From Leptolyngbya sp. FACHB-8 (GTDB lineage Bacteria; Cyanobacteriota; Cyanobacteriia; Elainellales; Elainellaceae): a DNA stretch of 40,754 bases. The notes below the pieces were generated by a model that saw nothing but the letters and a program-made list of their open reading frames with translations, was not told where the DNA came from and made no database searches. Location of the stretch: assembly GCF_014695575.1 (NCBI RefSeq), contig NZ_JACJOO010000044.1:1-40754 (forward strand). Reading direction: 5' to 3'. Both the position numbers and the translations under genes were made by a program. Each line of letters starts with the position of its first letter. Position 1 is the first letter of the stretch. Below, piece after piece: positions 23,286 to 32,402 of this stretch.

Positions 23286-25895
23286 TCAATTCTGTTTGGG
23301 TGACAAAAACGGATCCAACAAATTATCCGGTTTCTTCGAAGGAACTGGTGACGGTGCTGTTGGTGTTGTTTCGGGTGTTGACGGTTGGGGTTCCTTGCGC
23401 CATTGAAGAATAATTTGAGTCATCCACAGAACCGAAATCAAAAGCCCAACTCCTGATAAAACGAGAAGCTGAGGGGAAAAAGTTTGAGCTTGTTGGGGTA
23501 GGCGAGCCTGAGATAGGGCTTCTTTGGGATTCTGCCAGAGGTCCTTCAATCCAGAAAAACGGAAGGTAGAAGTCCGAGGTTGGCCCAGGCGACCAAGGCG
23601 TTCAGCTTTAGCGTCCCCAAAAGAGCTACTTCCTTTTCCTGCGCTACTTTTGCGACGGTAGTAGTGATAGTTGTAGGTGTTGTAGTGGTTGGCGGGTGGG
23701 GGCTGCACACCATTGGCAATGATACCCAGGAGATTCACAGGAGAAAGGTTGAGCGTTTCAATGGTCTGCGCCAAGTCAGTGCGCCGGGTTTTGCCGATAG
23801 CTGTGACAAGCATCATGCCATCGGCATGGGCGGCTAGCAGGGGAGTATCGGCAAAGCCCAGAATGGGTGGCATATCGTAAATTACCAGGCTGTAAATACC
23901 TTGTAATCGCTCCATTAGGGCTCGCATACGGCGGGAGGAAAGCAGCTTCGTTGGATCTGGAGGATTTGAACCAGCCGTCAGAACATGCAGATAGGGCTCC
24001 CCTTCAACCCCCCGGATCAGGCTACCCAGTTCGGCATTATTGCTCAGAACATCACTCAAGCCACGCAGGTTAGCCAGGTTTAGCCGTTCATGAACCTGAG
24101 GACAACGCAAATCGGCATCCACGAGCAACACCCGTTGCCCCATTGCCGCCGCTGCTTTTGCCAGGTGGGTTGCGACGGTCGATTTGCCCTCTGTTGGTGA
24201 GGGGGAACTGATCACCACTGAACGAATTGGGCTATCGGAACCGAGAAACCGTAAGTTAGCGTAAAGGGATCGGAAAGCTTCTGCAAAGGGTGAGGCAATG
24301 TAGTAGTCACGAGGATAGTGGTTGCTATCGCCCTGGGCTTGAGTTGGAACAGACTCAGAAGCCGCCTGGGGAACCGTGACGACCTCAAGTTCTTCCTCAG
24401 CCCTTGCCAAAGGCACGCTGCCCAGAATAGGTAGACGGGTCAGTGCCTTGATGTCATCGGTGGAGTGCACGACTCGATCTAATTTGTCAGCAACGAGCGC
24501 AGCAATGCCTCCCAGAATGAAGCCTGCGATCGCCCCCATCATCAAACTACGCGGCACATTGGGCGACACCGGCTGGCCCGCCACGGATGGTGCGGCAATC
24601 AGTTCCCACGGCACCGACTTTTGGGCAGCATCAATCTGTAGGGTCTCGCGGGTCGTCAGAAAACGGTTGAGGCTATCGGTTGCTACAGCTAGCTCCCGTT
24701 GCAGCTCAGTGTATTGCCGTGCCAGCGCAGGAACAATAGCGAACTCTTGCTTCAAGCCCGTGTCAACCTGAGTCAGCGCATCACTACGGGCTTCCAGTTG
24801 GCGCACTTCATTCGCAGTTTTGATCAGTTGGCGCGTCAGTTCTAGCGAGGTGGGGGTAAGGTTGCCAGTGGCACCGCTACTATCAGAAAAGGTTTGAATG
24901 ACGCGATCGGCTTCCTGGTCAAGCAACGGCAAGAGGCTGGCCCGTTCGTCTTCCAGTACCATCACATTGGGGCTATCCGGTTGAAAACGAGCTGACTCGG
25001 TAGCGATTTTGGCTTCCAGCTCGCGCAGTTGGGTGAGAAGCGCCTGATAACGGGGCGACTCGCTGAGGCTGGAGGCGGCCAGAGCTTGCTGATCATTAAA
25101 CCCCAGTTGGTTTTGCAAGCTGTTGTAGAGCGATCGCGCCTCGGTCAAAGCTGTTTGGGTTTGCTGCCGCTGTTTCTCCACCTCGCTAATGAAGTCGGAC
25201 AGTTCATCTCCCCGCTTCTCCGGGTCAATCAGGCTATATTCCTGACGGAAGCGTTCCAGGCGCGATTGTAAGCTATCGACGCGATCGCGCAACTCAGGCA
25301 ACTGCCCATCGACAAACTGAATCCCCTGGCGCAGGCTACTCTGCCGCTGTTCAAAGCTGTAATCTAAAAACTCTTGAGAAAGTGCATCCAGGACTACCTG
25401 AATCCGCTCTGGGTCGGAGTTCAGGAAGCTCACAGATAGCACTTTCGTATCCCGTAATCGGGTAATCTGCAGATCCTGCAGCAACATACCGTAGCTGAGC
25501 CCAGGATCCTCGCGCTCTAGCTTCTCCGCGATTGGCTTTAACAGAGCCGGACTGCGCAGTACCTCAATCTGAGTGGAATAGTCAAAGGCTGGGGAAATAG
25601 GCATTTCCCCTTGCAACAGCTCGCGGGATGGATCATCCAGAGCCACTGGCTCTACAAGGACACGAAACTCCCCCCGATAAATGGGTGTACGGGTCAGCGT
25701 CCAGGCAGCCATCGTAAGGGTGACGGCGATCGCGACCCCACCAAATAAATAGCGACGCCGACGAATAATCTGGAACCACTCTGCCAGTTCATTTTCTTCC
25801 TTCAAGTTCACTGGAGTGCTGCCTGTGGGAAGGTAGCTGCTTCTCGGAACATGACCATTCTTGTCAAAAGACGTTGAATCGGATTCGACTGGCAT
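23286..25895 (-). CDS. Polysaccharide co-polymerase with BY-kinase domain (Wzc-like tyrosine autokinase)
   Basis: An inner-membrane protein that controls chain length and export of surface polysaccharide, about 869 residues from the ATG at 25895 (a GTG at 25910 is also possible). Order: Wzz-type first helix (LFGGVAIAVTLTMAAWTL, about 50-67), a large periplasmic coiled-coil region, a second helix after PNVPRS (about 450-470), then a cytoplasmic bacterial tyrosine kinase. Its motifs are Walker A SSPSPTEGKSTVA (about 563-575), Walker A' VLLVDADLR, Walker B LVIYDMPP, and a Tyr cluster NHYNTYNYHYYRR (about 736-748). Unusually, about 60 residues beyond the Tyr cluster a third helix (LLVLSGVGLLISVLWMTQII) is followed by a Pro/Thr/Ser-rich tail, so the protein should end outside the cytoplasm. 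Leftward, convergent with the GT61 gene. Confidence 0.92.
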   Translation of the reverse strand: MPVESDSTSFDKNGHVPRSSYLPTGSTPVNLKEENELAEWFQIIRRRRYLFGGVAIAVTLTMAAWTLTRTPIYRGEFRVLVEPVALDDPSRELLQGEMPISPAFDYSTQIEVLRSPALLKPIAEKLEREDPGLSYGMLLQDLQITRLRDTKVLSVSFLNSDPERIQVVLDALSQEFLDYSFEQRQSSLRQGIQFVDGQLPELRDRVDSLQSRLERFRQEYSLIDPEKRGDELSDFISEVEKQRQQTQTALTEARSLYNSLQNQLGFNDQQALAASSLSESPRYQALLTQLRELEAKIATESARFQPDSPNVMVLEDERASLLPLLDQEADRVIQTFSDSSGATGNLTPTSLELTRQLIKTANEVRQLEARSDALTQVDTGLKQEFAIVPALARQYTELQRELAVATDSLNRFLTTRETLQIDAAQKSVPWELIAAPSVAGQPVSPNVPRSLMMGAIAGFILGGIAALVADKLDRVVHSTDDIKALTRLPILGSVPLARAEEELEVVTVPQAASESVPTQAQGDSNHYPRDYYIASPFAEAFRSLYANLRFLGSDSPIRSVVISSPSPTEGKSTVATHLAKAAAAMGQRVLLVDADLRCPQVHERLNLANLRGLSDVLSNNAELGSLIRGVEGEPYLHVLTAGSNPPDPTKLLSSRRMRALMERLQGIYSLVIYDMPPILGFADTPLLAAHADGMMLVTAIGKTRRTDLAQTIETLNLSPVNLLGIIANGVQPPPANHYNTYNYHYYRRKSSAGKGSSSFGDAKAERLGRLGQPRTSTFRFSGLKDLWQNPKEALSQARLPQQAQTFSPQLLVLSGVGLLISVLWMTQIILQWRKEPQPSTPETTPTAPSPVPSKKPDNLLDPFLSPKQN

Positions 25896-26321
25896 AGCTG
25901 CCCCATTCACGACTGATCTCAGGCTGAGGGTCTTTTGGCTCCGCTGCTTGCCAGGGGCTATGACAGGGCAAAACGGAGGTAGAACCGACGCCTAAAATTC
26001 CAGAATCTACACATTGTTATTACGCTGTTTTCCAGGCAGAACCGAACAGTTTGTCAAAAAGGTAACCAGAATCACGATTTTGAATGCTTGAAAAGCGCTC
26101 TAACTAACGCGACACTCGCAATACCATCAGTTCGAGCTAAGGGGGGGTTTGAGGCTCGAACTCGGATAACCTACGACAAATTCTAGAGTTGCTCAATTCC
26201 GAAACCCTTTATCCTGTAATGAGGATGCTTGAAGCAGGTTTTCTGAGTGCTTTCATCAGAACTAGAATTTTGCATCTTTCAACCATCCTCTAAAAGACCT
26301 GTGTTATAAAAGCTTTTCGGC
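25896..26321. other. Divergent promoter spacer with an 8-bp inverted repeat
   Basis: About 425 bp between the divergent Wzc-like and phosphoesterase genes, so both promoters should lie here. The one clear structure is GTTCGAGC (26130-26137) with GCTCGAAC (26154-26161) flanking a G7 run; it could be an operator or a leader hairpin. No reading frame of interest was seen. Confidence 0.45.
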
Positions 26322-27251
26322 ATGAATACTCCTGAGCTGTCGTCCCCATCCAAATCTCTCACCCTTGCTGTTGTCGGAGATGTCCATGATCAATGGGAGG
26401 CCCAGGATGAGCGGGCCTTGAAGCATCTGGGAGTTGATCTGGTTTTACTGGTGGGGGACTTTGGCAACGAGTCAGTGGAGGTGGTGGAGGCGATCGCCCA
26501 CATGTCCATTCCCAAAGCCGTCATCCTCGGCAATCACGACGCCTGGTACACCGCTACAGAATGGGGCCGACAAAAGTGCCCCTACGATCGCACTAAAGAA
26601 GACCGCGTTCAACGCCAGTTAGATTTGTTAGGCCCAACCCACGTCGGCTATGGCGTTCTAGATTTTCCTGAGTTAGGGATTTCGGTGGTGGGTGGTCGGC
26701 CCTTTAGCTGGGGCGGTTCAGAGTGGAAATATGAGGCGTTTTACCGTCAGCGCTACCAGGTGCACAGCATGGCTGAGTCGACGGAGCGTATCATTGCCGC
26801 TGCCGCTCAAGCCACCCAGGAAAACCTTATTTTCATTGGCCATTGCGGCCCCTTTGGCTTGGGTGATGCCCCCGAAGACCCCTGTGGTCGTGACTGGAAC
26901 CCCCTGGGCGGCGACTTTGGCGATCCCGATTTGGCAGAGGCGATCGCCCACACCCGCAGCCTGGGCAAGCACATCCCCCTAGTCACCTTTGGGCACATGC
27001 ATCATAACCTGCGGCATCGGCGCGATCGATTGCGCCGTCCTACCCATCTTCAAGACGGCACCTTTTATTTGAATGCTGCCGCCGTCCCTCGCATCATTGA
27101 GGCCGAGGACGACTGTTTCCGTAACTTCTCCCTGGTCACCCTGAAAGACGGGGTGGTAAGCCACGCTTCTATGGTGTGGATTAATCAAGACCTAGGAATT
27201 AAGTCAAAACAGGTATTGTACTTTGCTGACGCCCCGGCCATTGCAGGTTAG
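26322..27251 (+). CDS. Calcineurin-like metallophosphoesterase, cyanobacterial/plant TIGR04168 type
   Basis: A 309-residue hydrolase with a complete two-metal phosphoesterase site: GDVHDQW (D20, H22), LLVGDFGNE (D46), ILGNHDAW (N71, H72, D73), FIGHCGP (H174) and FGHMHHN (H225, H227). I recognise the overall pattern as the TIGR04168 family, found mainly in cyanobacteria and chloroplast-containing organisms. The natural substrate is unknown; a phosphomono- or diester is expected. No signal peptide, so it is cytoplasmic. The ATG at 26322 lies 35 residues before the second metal motif region and fits family length. Rightward, followed by a tRNA gene; there is no operon partner. Confidence 0.9.
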   Translation: MNTPELSSPSKSLTLAVVGDVHDQWEAQDERALKHLGVDLVLLVGDFGNESVEVVEAIAHMSIPKAVILGNHDAWYTATEWGRQKCPYDRTKEDRVQRQLDLLGPTHVGYGVLDFPELGISVVGGRPFSWGGSEWKYEAFYRQRYQVHSMAESTERIIAAAAQATQENLIFIGHCGPFGLGDAPEDPCGRDWNPLGGDFGDPDLAEAIAHTRSLGKHIPLVTFGHMHHNLRHRRDRLRRPTHLQDGTFYLNAAAVPRIIEAEDDCFRNFSLVTLKDGVVSHASMVWINQDLGIKSKQVLYFADAPAIAG

Positions 27252-27332
27252 TATAAGTAGATAAACCTATTACCAACTTCCTCAAGGCTGAAATTTCAGT
27301 AACCTTTTGAAACGCCCCTCTTGAGCCATGTC

Positions 27333-27369
27333 AATTTTTGTGTGCGGGCTTCGATCCCATCCAAAAATT
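27333..27369. repeat. Degenerate T-core-A palindrome
   Basis: AATTTTTG (27333-27340) pairs with CAAAAATT (27362-27369). The centre TGTGCGGGCTTCGATCCCAT is only partly self-complementary (GGG/CCC). It looks like a decayed member of the palindrome family, downstream of the phosphoesterase gene. Confidence 0.45.
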
Positions 27370-27494
27370 AAACTCAAGATTTTGAGAGGTTTCTGCCACT
27401 TTTTAGGATGTCTAAACAGGGCGCTGAAAACACGTCTCAAAACGGGAGTAGGGTTTGGTTTGGTTAGAAGTTGGTATAAGATGAAGGAACACCT

Positions 27495-27579
<85 letters not shown>

Positions 27580-27701
27580 TTCCTGTTCCGCGACGTTGAA
27601 CTAAACCCCTGAGTTCTTATCTCTTCCATCTTCAAGTTTATAGTCCATAGCATTCGCTTTAATCGGTTAATGCACCATTCATGCTGTAAGGAAGGTGCCT
27701 G

Positions 27702-27917
27702 ATGCATTATTTAGTCTGGTGGGCGATCGCATTCCTATGCTTTGCATTCGGGTTTCGTTCTAGAGAAGAAGTGCTCCGTCTGACAGGAGCGGGAGTGGGA
27801 AGCATGGTTGGGCTTTACGGCCTGACTGCGGCTCCCGTTGGGATTCAGTTAACGATTGAATCTCTGGCATTAGTGTCCATATCCACGCTATATCTACGAC
27901 GTAATCAGTACTTGTAA
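27702..27917 (+). CDS. Small two-helix membrane protein, unknown function
   Basis: A 71-residue protein. Two hydrophobic segments (YLVWWAIAFLCFAFGF and a long one from VGSMVGLYGLTAAPVGI to ALVSISTLYL) are separated by a short basic-acidic loop (RSREEVLRLTGA), and a basic tail RRNQYL follows. This suggests a small integral membrane protein. Evidence that it is real: a strong Shine-Dalgarno AAGGAAGG about 7 bp before the ATG at 27702, and a perfect terminator hairpin right after the stop. I do not recognise a family. It lies alone between tRNA-Ser and the prolyl oligopeptidase gene. Confidence 0.7.
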   Translation: MHYLVWWAIAFLCFAFGFRSREEVLRLTGAGVGSMVGLYGLTAAPVGIQLTIESLALVSISTLYLRRNQYL

Positions 27918-27934
27918 AAACTCCAAACCGGAAC

Positions 27935-27973
27935 ACGATTAAAAAGCCGCGCGATGCGCGGCTTTTTAATCGT
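27935..27973. terminator. Bidirectional Rho-independent terminator
   Basis: ACGATTAAAAAGCCGCGC (27935-27952) pairs perfectly over 18 bp with 27956-27973; the loop is GAT. AAAAAGCC on one side and GGCTTTTT on the other make it a classic two-way terminator, 18 bp after the small membrane protein gene. Confidence 0.9.
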
Positions 27974-28126
27974 ATGACCGAACCCGATTGCGTCAGACCA
28001 TACCAAGCAAGACGTGAGCACCACGCTTCCGTGGAGCAGAAGTTTGGCTATGGTAAGGAGAGGTGTGTGCTGAGCATCCACCTCCCCTCTATAAACCAGA
28101 ACCATTAGCCCCCACAGATTTCTGTT

Positions 28127-30202
28127 ATGACACGTCCCGGCAAATTAACTTATCCTCAAACGCGTACTGTTGATCAGATCGATGACTACTTTGGCACGTC
28201 TGTTGCTGATCCCTATCGCTGGCTTGAAGATGACCACTCTGATGAAACCGCCGCCTGGGTTGCTGCCCAAAATGAGCTAACCTTCGGCTATTTGGATAAT
28301 ATTTCCTATCGTGCTTCACTCAAAGCCCGATTGCAGGAGCTTTATAACTATCCCCGTTACTCGGCACCCTATCGACGAGGCGATCGCGTCTTCTTTTTCA
28401 AGAATGACGGCCTGCAAGATCAAAGCGTTGTCTACGTTCAACAAGGCTTAGATGGCGAGCCCGAGATTCTGCTCGACCCCAACACCTTTTCAGAAGACAA
28501 GACCCTGGTTCTAACGGCCTTTTCACCATCACGGAATGGGAAATACGCCGTATATGGTTTATCCGAAGGGAGTTCCGATTGGCAAACCTATCGCATCCTC
28601 AACATTGATACTCGGGAAACCTTACCCGAAGTTATTGAATGGGTCAAAGTCTCTTCTCCTGCCTGGTGCGGAGATGGTTTTTATTATGGTCGCTACGATG
28701 CACCCGAAGCAGGTACAGAGCTATCATCTCGCAATGAATTTCATAAGGTTTTCTATCACCGTTTAGGGACGCCACAATCAGAAGATCAATTAATCTACGA
28801 AGACCCTGAGCATCCTCTAAGGTTTCACATGGCCCGTACCACCGAGGATGAACAATATGTCATTCTTTACATCTCCGATCGCGGTCAAGCGAAGTTAGGA
28901 AACGCTATCTACGTCAAGAACTTAGCGACGGGAGATACAGAATTTACCCCTATTGTAGATAGCATCACCGATGAAACCTACGGTGTTGTTGATAATGTAG
29001 GCGACTCTCTTCTCATCTCTACGAATAAAGATGCACCCAATGGTCGACTCATTCTAGTAGACCCCCAAAAGCCCACGGAGGAGCACTGGCAAACTATTCT
29101 GCCAGAACGACCGGAACCCCTGCGAGATGTGGATACTGCTGGCGGCAAAATATTTGCCTCCTATCTGCAAGATGTCTCAACCCGAGTCTATGTTCATAGC
29201 CTGACTGGGGAACTGGAAAACGAAATTCTTCTTCCAGAACTGGGAACAGCGGGTGGCTTTGGTGGGCAGAAAGATGATGACTTTGTGTTCTACACTTTCA
29301 CCTCCTTCACAACACCCGGCACCATCTATCGTTACGACATTACAACCCAACACTCCACTGTTTTTCGTGCCCCTGAACTCACCTTTGACCCCAGCCAATT
29401 TGAAACCCAACAGGTGTTCTACCCCAGCCCTGATGGAACTCGAATCCCGCTATTTTTGATCTCTAGGAAGGGGATTGAGCGGAACGGGAAAATTCCTACC
29501 TATTTGTACGCCTATGGCGGATTTAATGTGGAGATTTTGCCGAGCTTCAGTGCGAACCGGATTGCCTTGTTGGAACAGGGGGTGATGGTGGCGATCGCCA
29601 ATATTCGAGGGGGTGGCGAATACGGTCGCACTTGGCACGAAGCTGCCATTCGCGAGAAGCGCCCCATCGCTTTTCAAGACTTCATCGCCGCCGCTGAGTA
29701 TTTGATAGCTGAAAATTACACGAATCCCGATAAGTTGGCGATCGAAGGTCGCTCTAACGGTGGCTTACTAATGGGTGCTGTGATGAACCAACGGCCCGAC
29801 CTGTTTAAGGTGGTGCTGCCGGGGGTAGGCGTGATGGATATGTTGCGCTTCCACAAATTCACCATCGGTTGGAACTGGATTGCCGAGTATGGCTCCAGCG
29901 ACAACGAAGCGGATTTCCCCTACCTCTACAGCTACTCGCCCCTGCACAACATCCGCTCGGATGTGCCCTACCCGGCTACGCTGATCGTGACCGCTGATCA
30001 TGACGATCGCGTCGTGCCTGCCCACTCTTTTAAGTACGCCGCTACTCTTCAAGCGCAACAGTCTGGGTATGCCCCCGTCTTGATTCGCATTGGCACTAAA
30101 TCAGGCCACGGGGCCAGCAACCTCACCAAAGCCCTGGAGGAAACCTCAGACATCTACGCCTTCATCTTCCATCACCTGGGCGTAGAACCAACGTTTGCCT
30201 GA
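28127..30202 (+). CDS. Prolyl oligopeptidase family serine peptidase (S9A)
   Basis: A 691-residue cytosolic peptidase that cuts short proline-containing peptides on the C-terminal side of proline. The N-terminal part plus residues about 75-405 form the seven-bladed propeller that filters substrates (start signature DPYRWLEDDHSDETAAWV). The C-terminal alpha/beta hydrolase domain holds the triad at about S543 (IEGRSNGGLLMG), D626 (TADHDDRVVP) and H661 (SGHGAS). Further family marks are YGGFNVEILPSFSANR and NIRGGGEYGRTWHEAA. Length matches well-studied prolyl oligopeptidases and no signal peptide is present. The ATG at 28127 is the only sensible start. Rightward, with no clear operon partner; the next gene starts 160 bp later. 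Confidence 0.95.
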   Translation: MTRPGKLTYPQTRTVDQIDDYFGTSVADPYRWLEDDHSDETAAWVAAQNELTFGYLDNISYRASLKARLQELYNYPRYSAPYRRGDRVFFFKNDGLQDQSVVYVQQGLDGEPEILLDPNTFSEDKTLVLTAFSPSRNGKYAVYGLSEGSSDWQTYRILNIDTRETLPEVIEWVKVSSPAWCGDGFYYGRYDAPEAGTELSSRNEFHKVFYHRLGTPQSEDQLIYEDPEHPLRFHMARTTEDEQYVILYISDRGQAKLGNAIYVKNLATGDTEFTPIVDSITDETYGVVDNVGDSLLISTNKDAPNGRLILVDPQKPTEEHWQTILPERPEPLRDVDTAGGKIFASYLQDVSTRVYVHSLTGELENEILLPELGTAGGFGGQKDDDFVFYTFTSFTTPGTIYRYDITTQHSTVFRAPELTFDPSQFETQQVFYPSPDGTRIPLFLISRKGIERNGKIPTYLYAYGGFNVEILPSFSANRIALLEQGVMVAIANIRGGGEYGRTWHEAAIREKRPIAFQDFIAAAEYLIAENYTNPDKLAIEGRSNGGLLMGAVMNQRPDLFKVVLPGVGVMDMLRFHKFTIGWNWIAEYGSSDNEADFPYLYSYSPLHNIRSDVPYPATLIVTADHDDRVVPAHSFKYAATLQAQQSGYAPVLIRIGTKSGHGASNLTKALEETSDIYAFIFHHLGVEPTFA

Positions 30203-30364
30203 GCTCAGAGTTACGCCCTGCTAGCCAACCTGATTCGCTAATGGTCGGTATGGCAGCATGGGTTTCAAACATAACGTTGGTTTTGCATGGGCATGCTCCT
30301 GCAACAACATCATCATTGTTTCGCCTAAGCTAAAGCGAGAACTGCGTCTATTCCAGAGATTCCC

Positions 30365-31480
30365 ATGCACATTGAAACGCTCGCTATCCATGCCGGACGA
30401 CAAGCTGACCCCACAACTGGAGCGATCGCCCCTCCTCTCTACCTCTCCACCACCTTCGAGCAGGAACCCAATCGGGGCCTCTTATACACCCGCAATAACA
30501 ACCCCAACCGCACCATGTTGGAGGAGTGCCTGGGGGCTCTGGAAGGTGGCGAAGTGGCGATCGCCTTCTCCTCAGGCAGTGCCGCCACCGCCAGTGTGTT
30601 CCAGGCTCTCCGTCCCGGTGACCATGTGATTGCTCCCAATGATGCCTACACGGGCACAACAGCAATCTTGCGATCGCTTCTGCAACCCTGGGGGCTAGCC
30701 GTTAGTTTTCTGGATATGACGGATCTGGAAGCGGTGCAGTCAGCGGTACAGGACAATACCCGACTAATCTGGATTGAAACACCATCCAACCCAATGTTAA
30801 AGGTGGTGGATATTGCAGCGGTAGCGGCGATCGCTCATCATGCTAACGCTCTTTGTGTCTGCGATAACACCTGGGCTACCCCACTATTGCAACGTCCGTT
30901 TGAGCTGGGGGTCGATCTGGTTGTCCATTCCACCACTAAGTATTTAGGCGGCCACAGTGATGTACTGGGAGGCGCAGTTATTGCCAGGGTAGATTCAGAT
31001 ACCGTTCAGCAAATTCGGCAAATTCAGGTCACAGCGGGAGCTGTTCCCTCGCCGTTTGATTGCTGGCTGCTACTGCGGGGTATCCAGTCCTTGCCCTACC
31101 GAATGCGGGGTCATTGCGAGAATGCTATGAAGTTGGCAACGTGGTTGGGCCAGCATCCGGGGGTGTCTGCGGTGCACTATCCAGGGTTGGAGGGGAATGC
31201 GGGGTATGCGATCGCCCGCAAGCAAATGACCGACTTTGGTGGCATGCTATCCGTCCAAATTCGGGGAGGGCGTGAGCAATCCTTAAAGCTACTGGATCAT
31301 CTACAAATCTTCCAGCGAGCTACCAGCTTGGGAGGTGTGGAAAGTCTAATTGAACATCGTGCTACAACGGAAGGCCCCGACACCACTACCCCTGATGATC
31401 TGCTCCGCGTCTCTGTGGGCTTGGAACATCCCAGCGATCTGATTGCTGATTTGGAGCAAGCATTTCAGAAGATTCAATAA
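30365..31480 (+). CDS. Cys/Met metabolism PLP-dependent enzyme, probably cystathionine gamma-synthase
   Basis: A 371-residue PLP enzyme of the trans-sulfuration family. The Schiff-base lysine is K192 in VVHSTTKYLGGHSDVLGG. Other family marks are YTRNNNPNRTMLEECLGALE, AFSSGSAAT, ETPSNPMLKVVDI, CDNTWATPLLQRP and the C-terminal TSLGGVESLIEHRA followed by LRVSVGLE. Likely reaction: an activated homoserine plus cysteine gives cystathionine on the path to methionine. A gamma-lyase, beta-lyase or sulfhydrylase role cannot be excluded by eye, so I give no symbol. Cytoplasmic, expected tetramer. The ATG at 30365 begins the conserved MHIETLAIHAGRQADPTTGA. Length is at the short end of the family but complete. 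Confidence 0.9.
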   Translation: MHIETLAIHAGRQADPTTGAIAPPLYLSTTFEQEPNRGLLYTRNNNPNRTMLEECLGALEGGEVAIAFSSGSAATASVFQALRPGDHVIAPNDAYTGTTAILRSLLQPWGLAVSFLDMTDLEAVQSAVQDNTRLIWIETPSNPMLKVVDIAAVAAIAHHANALCVCDNTWATPLLQRPFELGVDLVVHSTTKYLGGHSDVLGGAVIARVDSDTVQQIRQIQVTAGAVPSPFDCWLLLRGIQSLPYRMRGHCENAMKLATWLGQHPGVSAVHYPGLEGNAGYAIARKQMTDFGGMLSVQIRGGREQSLKLLDHLQIFQRATSLGGVESLIEHRATTEGPDTTTPDDLLRVSVGLEHPSDLIADLEQAFQKIQ

Positions 31481-31545
31481 ATAACTCAATCAACCTCACT
31501 TTGGGATACGTTGAAGTATCGTTTTTGAGTGCATGCAGTGCATGT

Positions 31546-31584
31546 CAAAATGGGCACTTCAGCTCATCTTGAATTGAGGTTATC
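31546..31584 (+). repeat. Dispersed extragenic repeat, full copy
   Basis: Runs from CAAAATGGGCACTTCAG to GAATTGAGGTTATC. It differs from the copy at 38189-38226 at about four of 34 positions. Inverse copy at 12303-12343 and partial copy at 18471. It begins about 65 bp after the cystathionine gamma-synthase-like gene. Confidence 0.75.
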
Positions 31585-31609
31585 TACTACGTAGCAAAAT
31601 GCCTTAGCT

Positions 31610-31677
31610 CCCCTAAATCCCCTATGGAAAGAGGGTTTTCTGGCTCAAAGGCCCTCTTTCCATAGGGGATTTAGGGG
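31610..31677. repeat. 26-bp-arm inverted repeat of the CCCCTAAATCCCC type
   Basis: The arms 31610-31635 and 31652-31677 are perfect, with a 16-nt loop. The arm begins CCCCTAAATCCCCTATGG. Similar 'ccctaaatcccc' inverted repeats are, from memory, abundant small palindromic or MITE-like elements in many cyanobacterial genomes. It lies in the 920-bp gene-free stretch after the PLP enzyme gene. Confidence 0.85.
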
Positions 31678-31847
31678 GATCGATATCTGTTGAAGCTGTT
31701 CAACTTGTATTGGTATCAGAACTCACTTTATGCTGTTATTTAGCACCTGAAGTAGAGCGATTTTTAAGTTTCGTAATAGGTTCTCAAGACTTTCCGGACT
31801 CGAAAATTATTCGATTGAAACAACTATGAACTTTTGAATAAATCTTT

Positions 31848-31920
31848 TCCTGGCTTCCAGATGCAAGGTAAGCAAATGATAGAAAAAGATTACTTACCTC
31901 TATTTCTACTGAAGCCAGGA
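31848..31920. repeat. Nested 73-bp stem-loop element
   Basis: Outer TCCTGGCTTC (31848-31857) pairs perfectly with GAAGCCAGGA (31911-31920). Inner AGGTAAG (31866-31872) pairs with CTTACCT (31893-31899). Outer terminal repeats around an inner hairpin resemble a small non-autonomous element or a structured RNA. The rest of 31920-32402 shows no clear feature. Confidence 0.5.
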
Positions 31921-32402
31921 CTAAAGGGTGCTTGAATGTTATTTTTTGGTGTCGTATGGCACAGAAAAACACTTCTATTGAAGGGTATTTAACACACTCT
32001 ATATGCCAGTCAGTCGATTGTCTCGAAGAGTGCCTTTAGAACCACGAATTTTAGACACCCATAAACCACCGATAAGAATAAAAACTTTCCCCCAGCAAGA
32101 TGCAGTTAAGTGCCAGATCTATTGCCTATAGGAGCTGAGAAGCGATCGCAAACCAACCTTCCTGTCACATATGCCAGTATACTACTATCTTGTAATCCAA
32201 TTGTAGGAGTGGCATAGTTCACTAGGACGAACCCATTCGGGTGATGGTTTTATCTATATATCCCAGGCGTTATCGAATCCCAGGCGATTACGAATCATGA
32301 ACACATTCCCCATTGGTTTTCAGCTTGGGCTGCCGACTGCATAAGAGTCAATAGCACTCGGTGGTTCTCGCATCAATCTTGGTCATTAGAGGCCCCCTAA
32401 AA

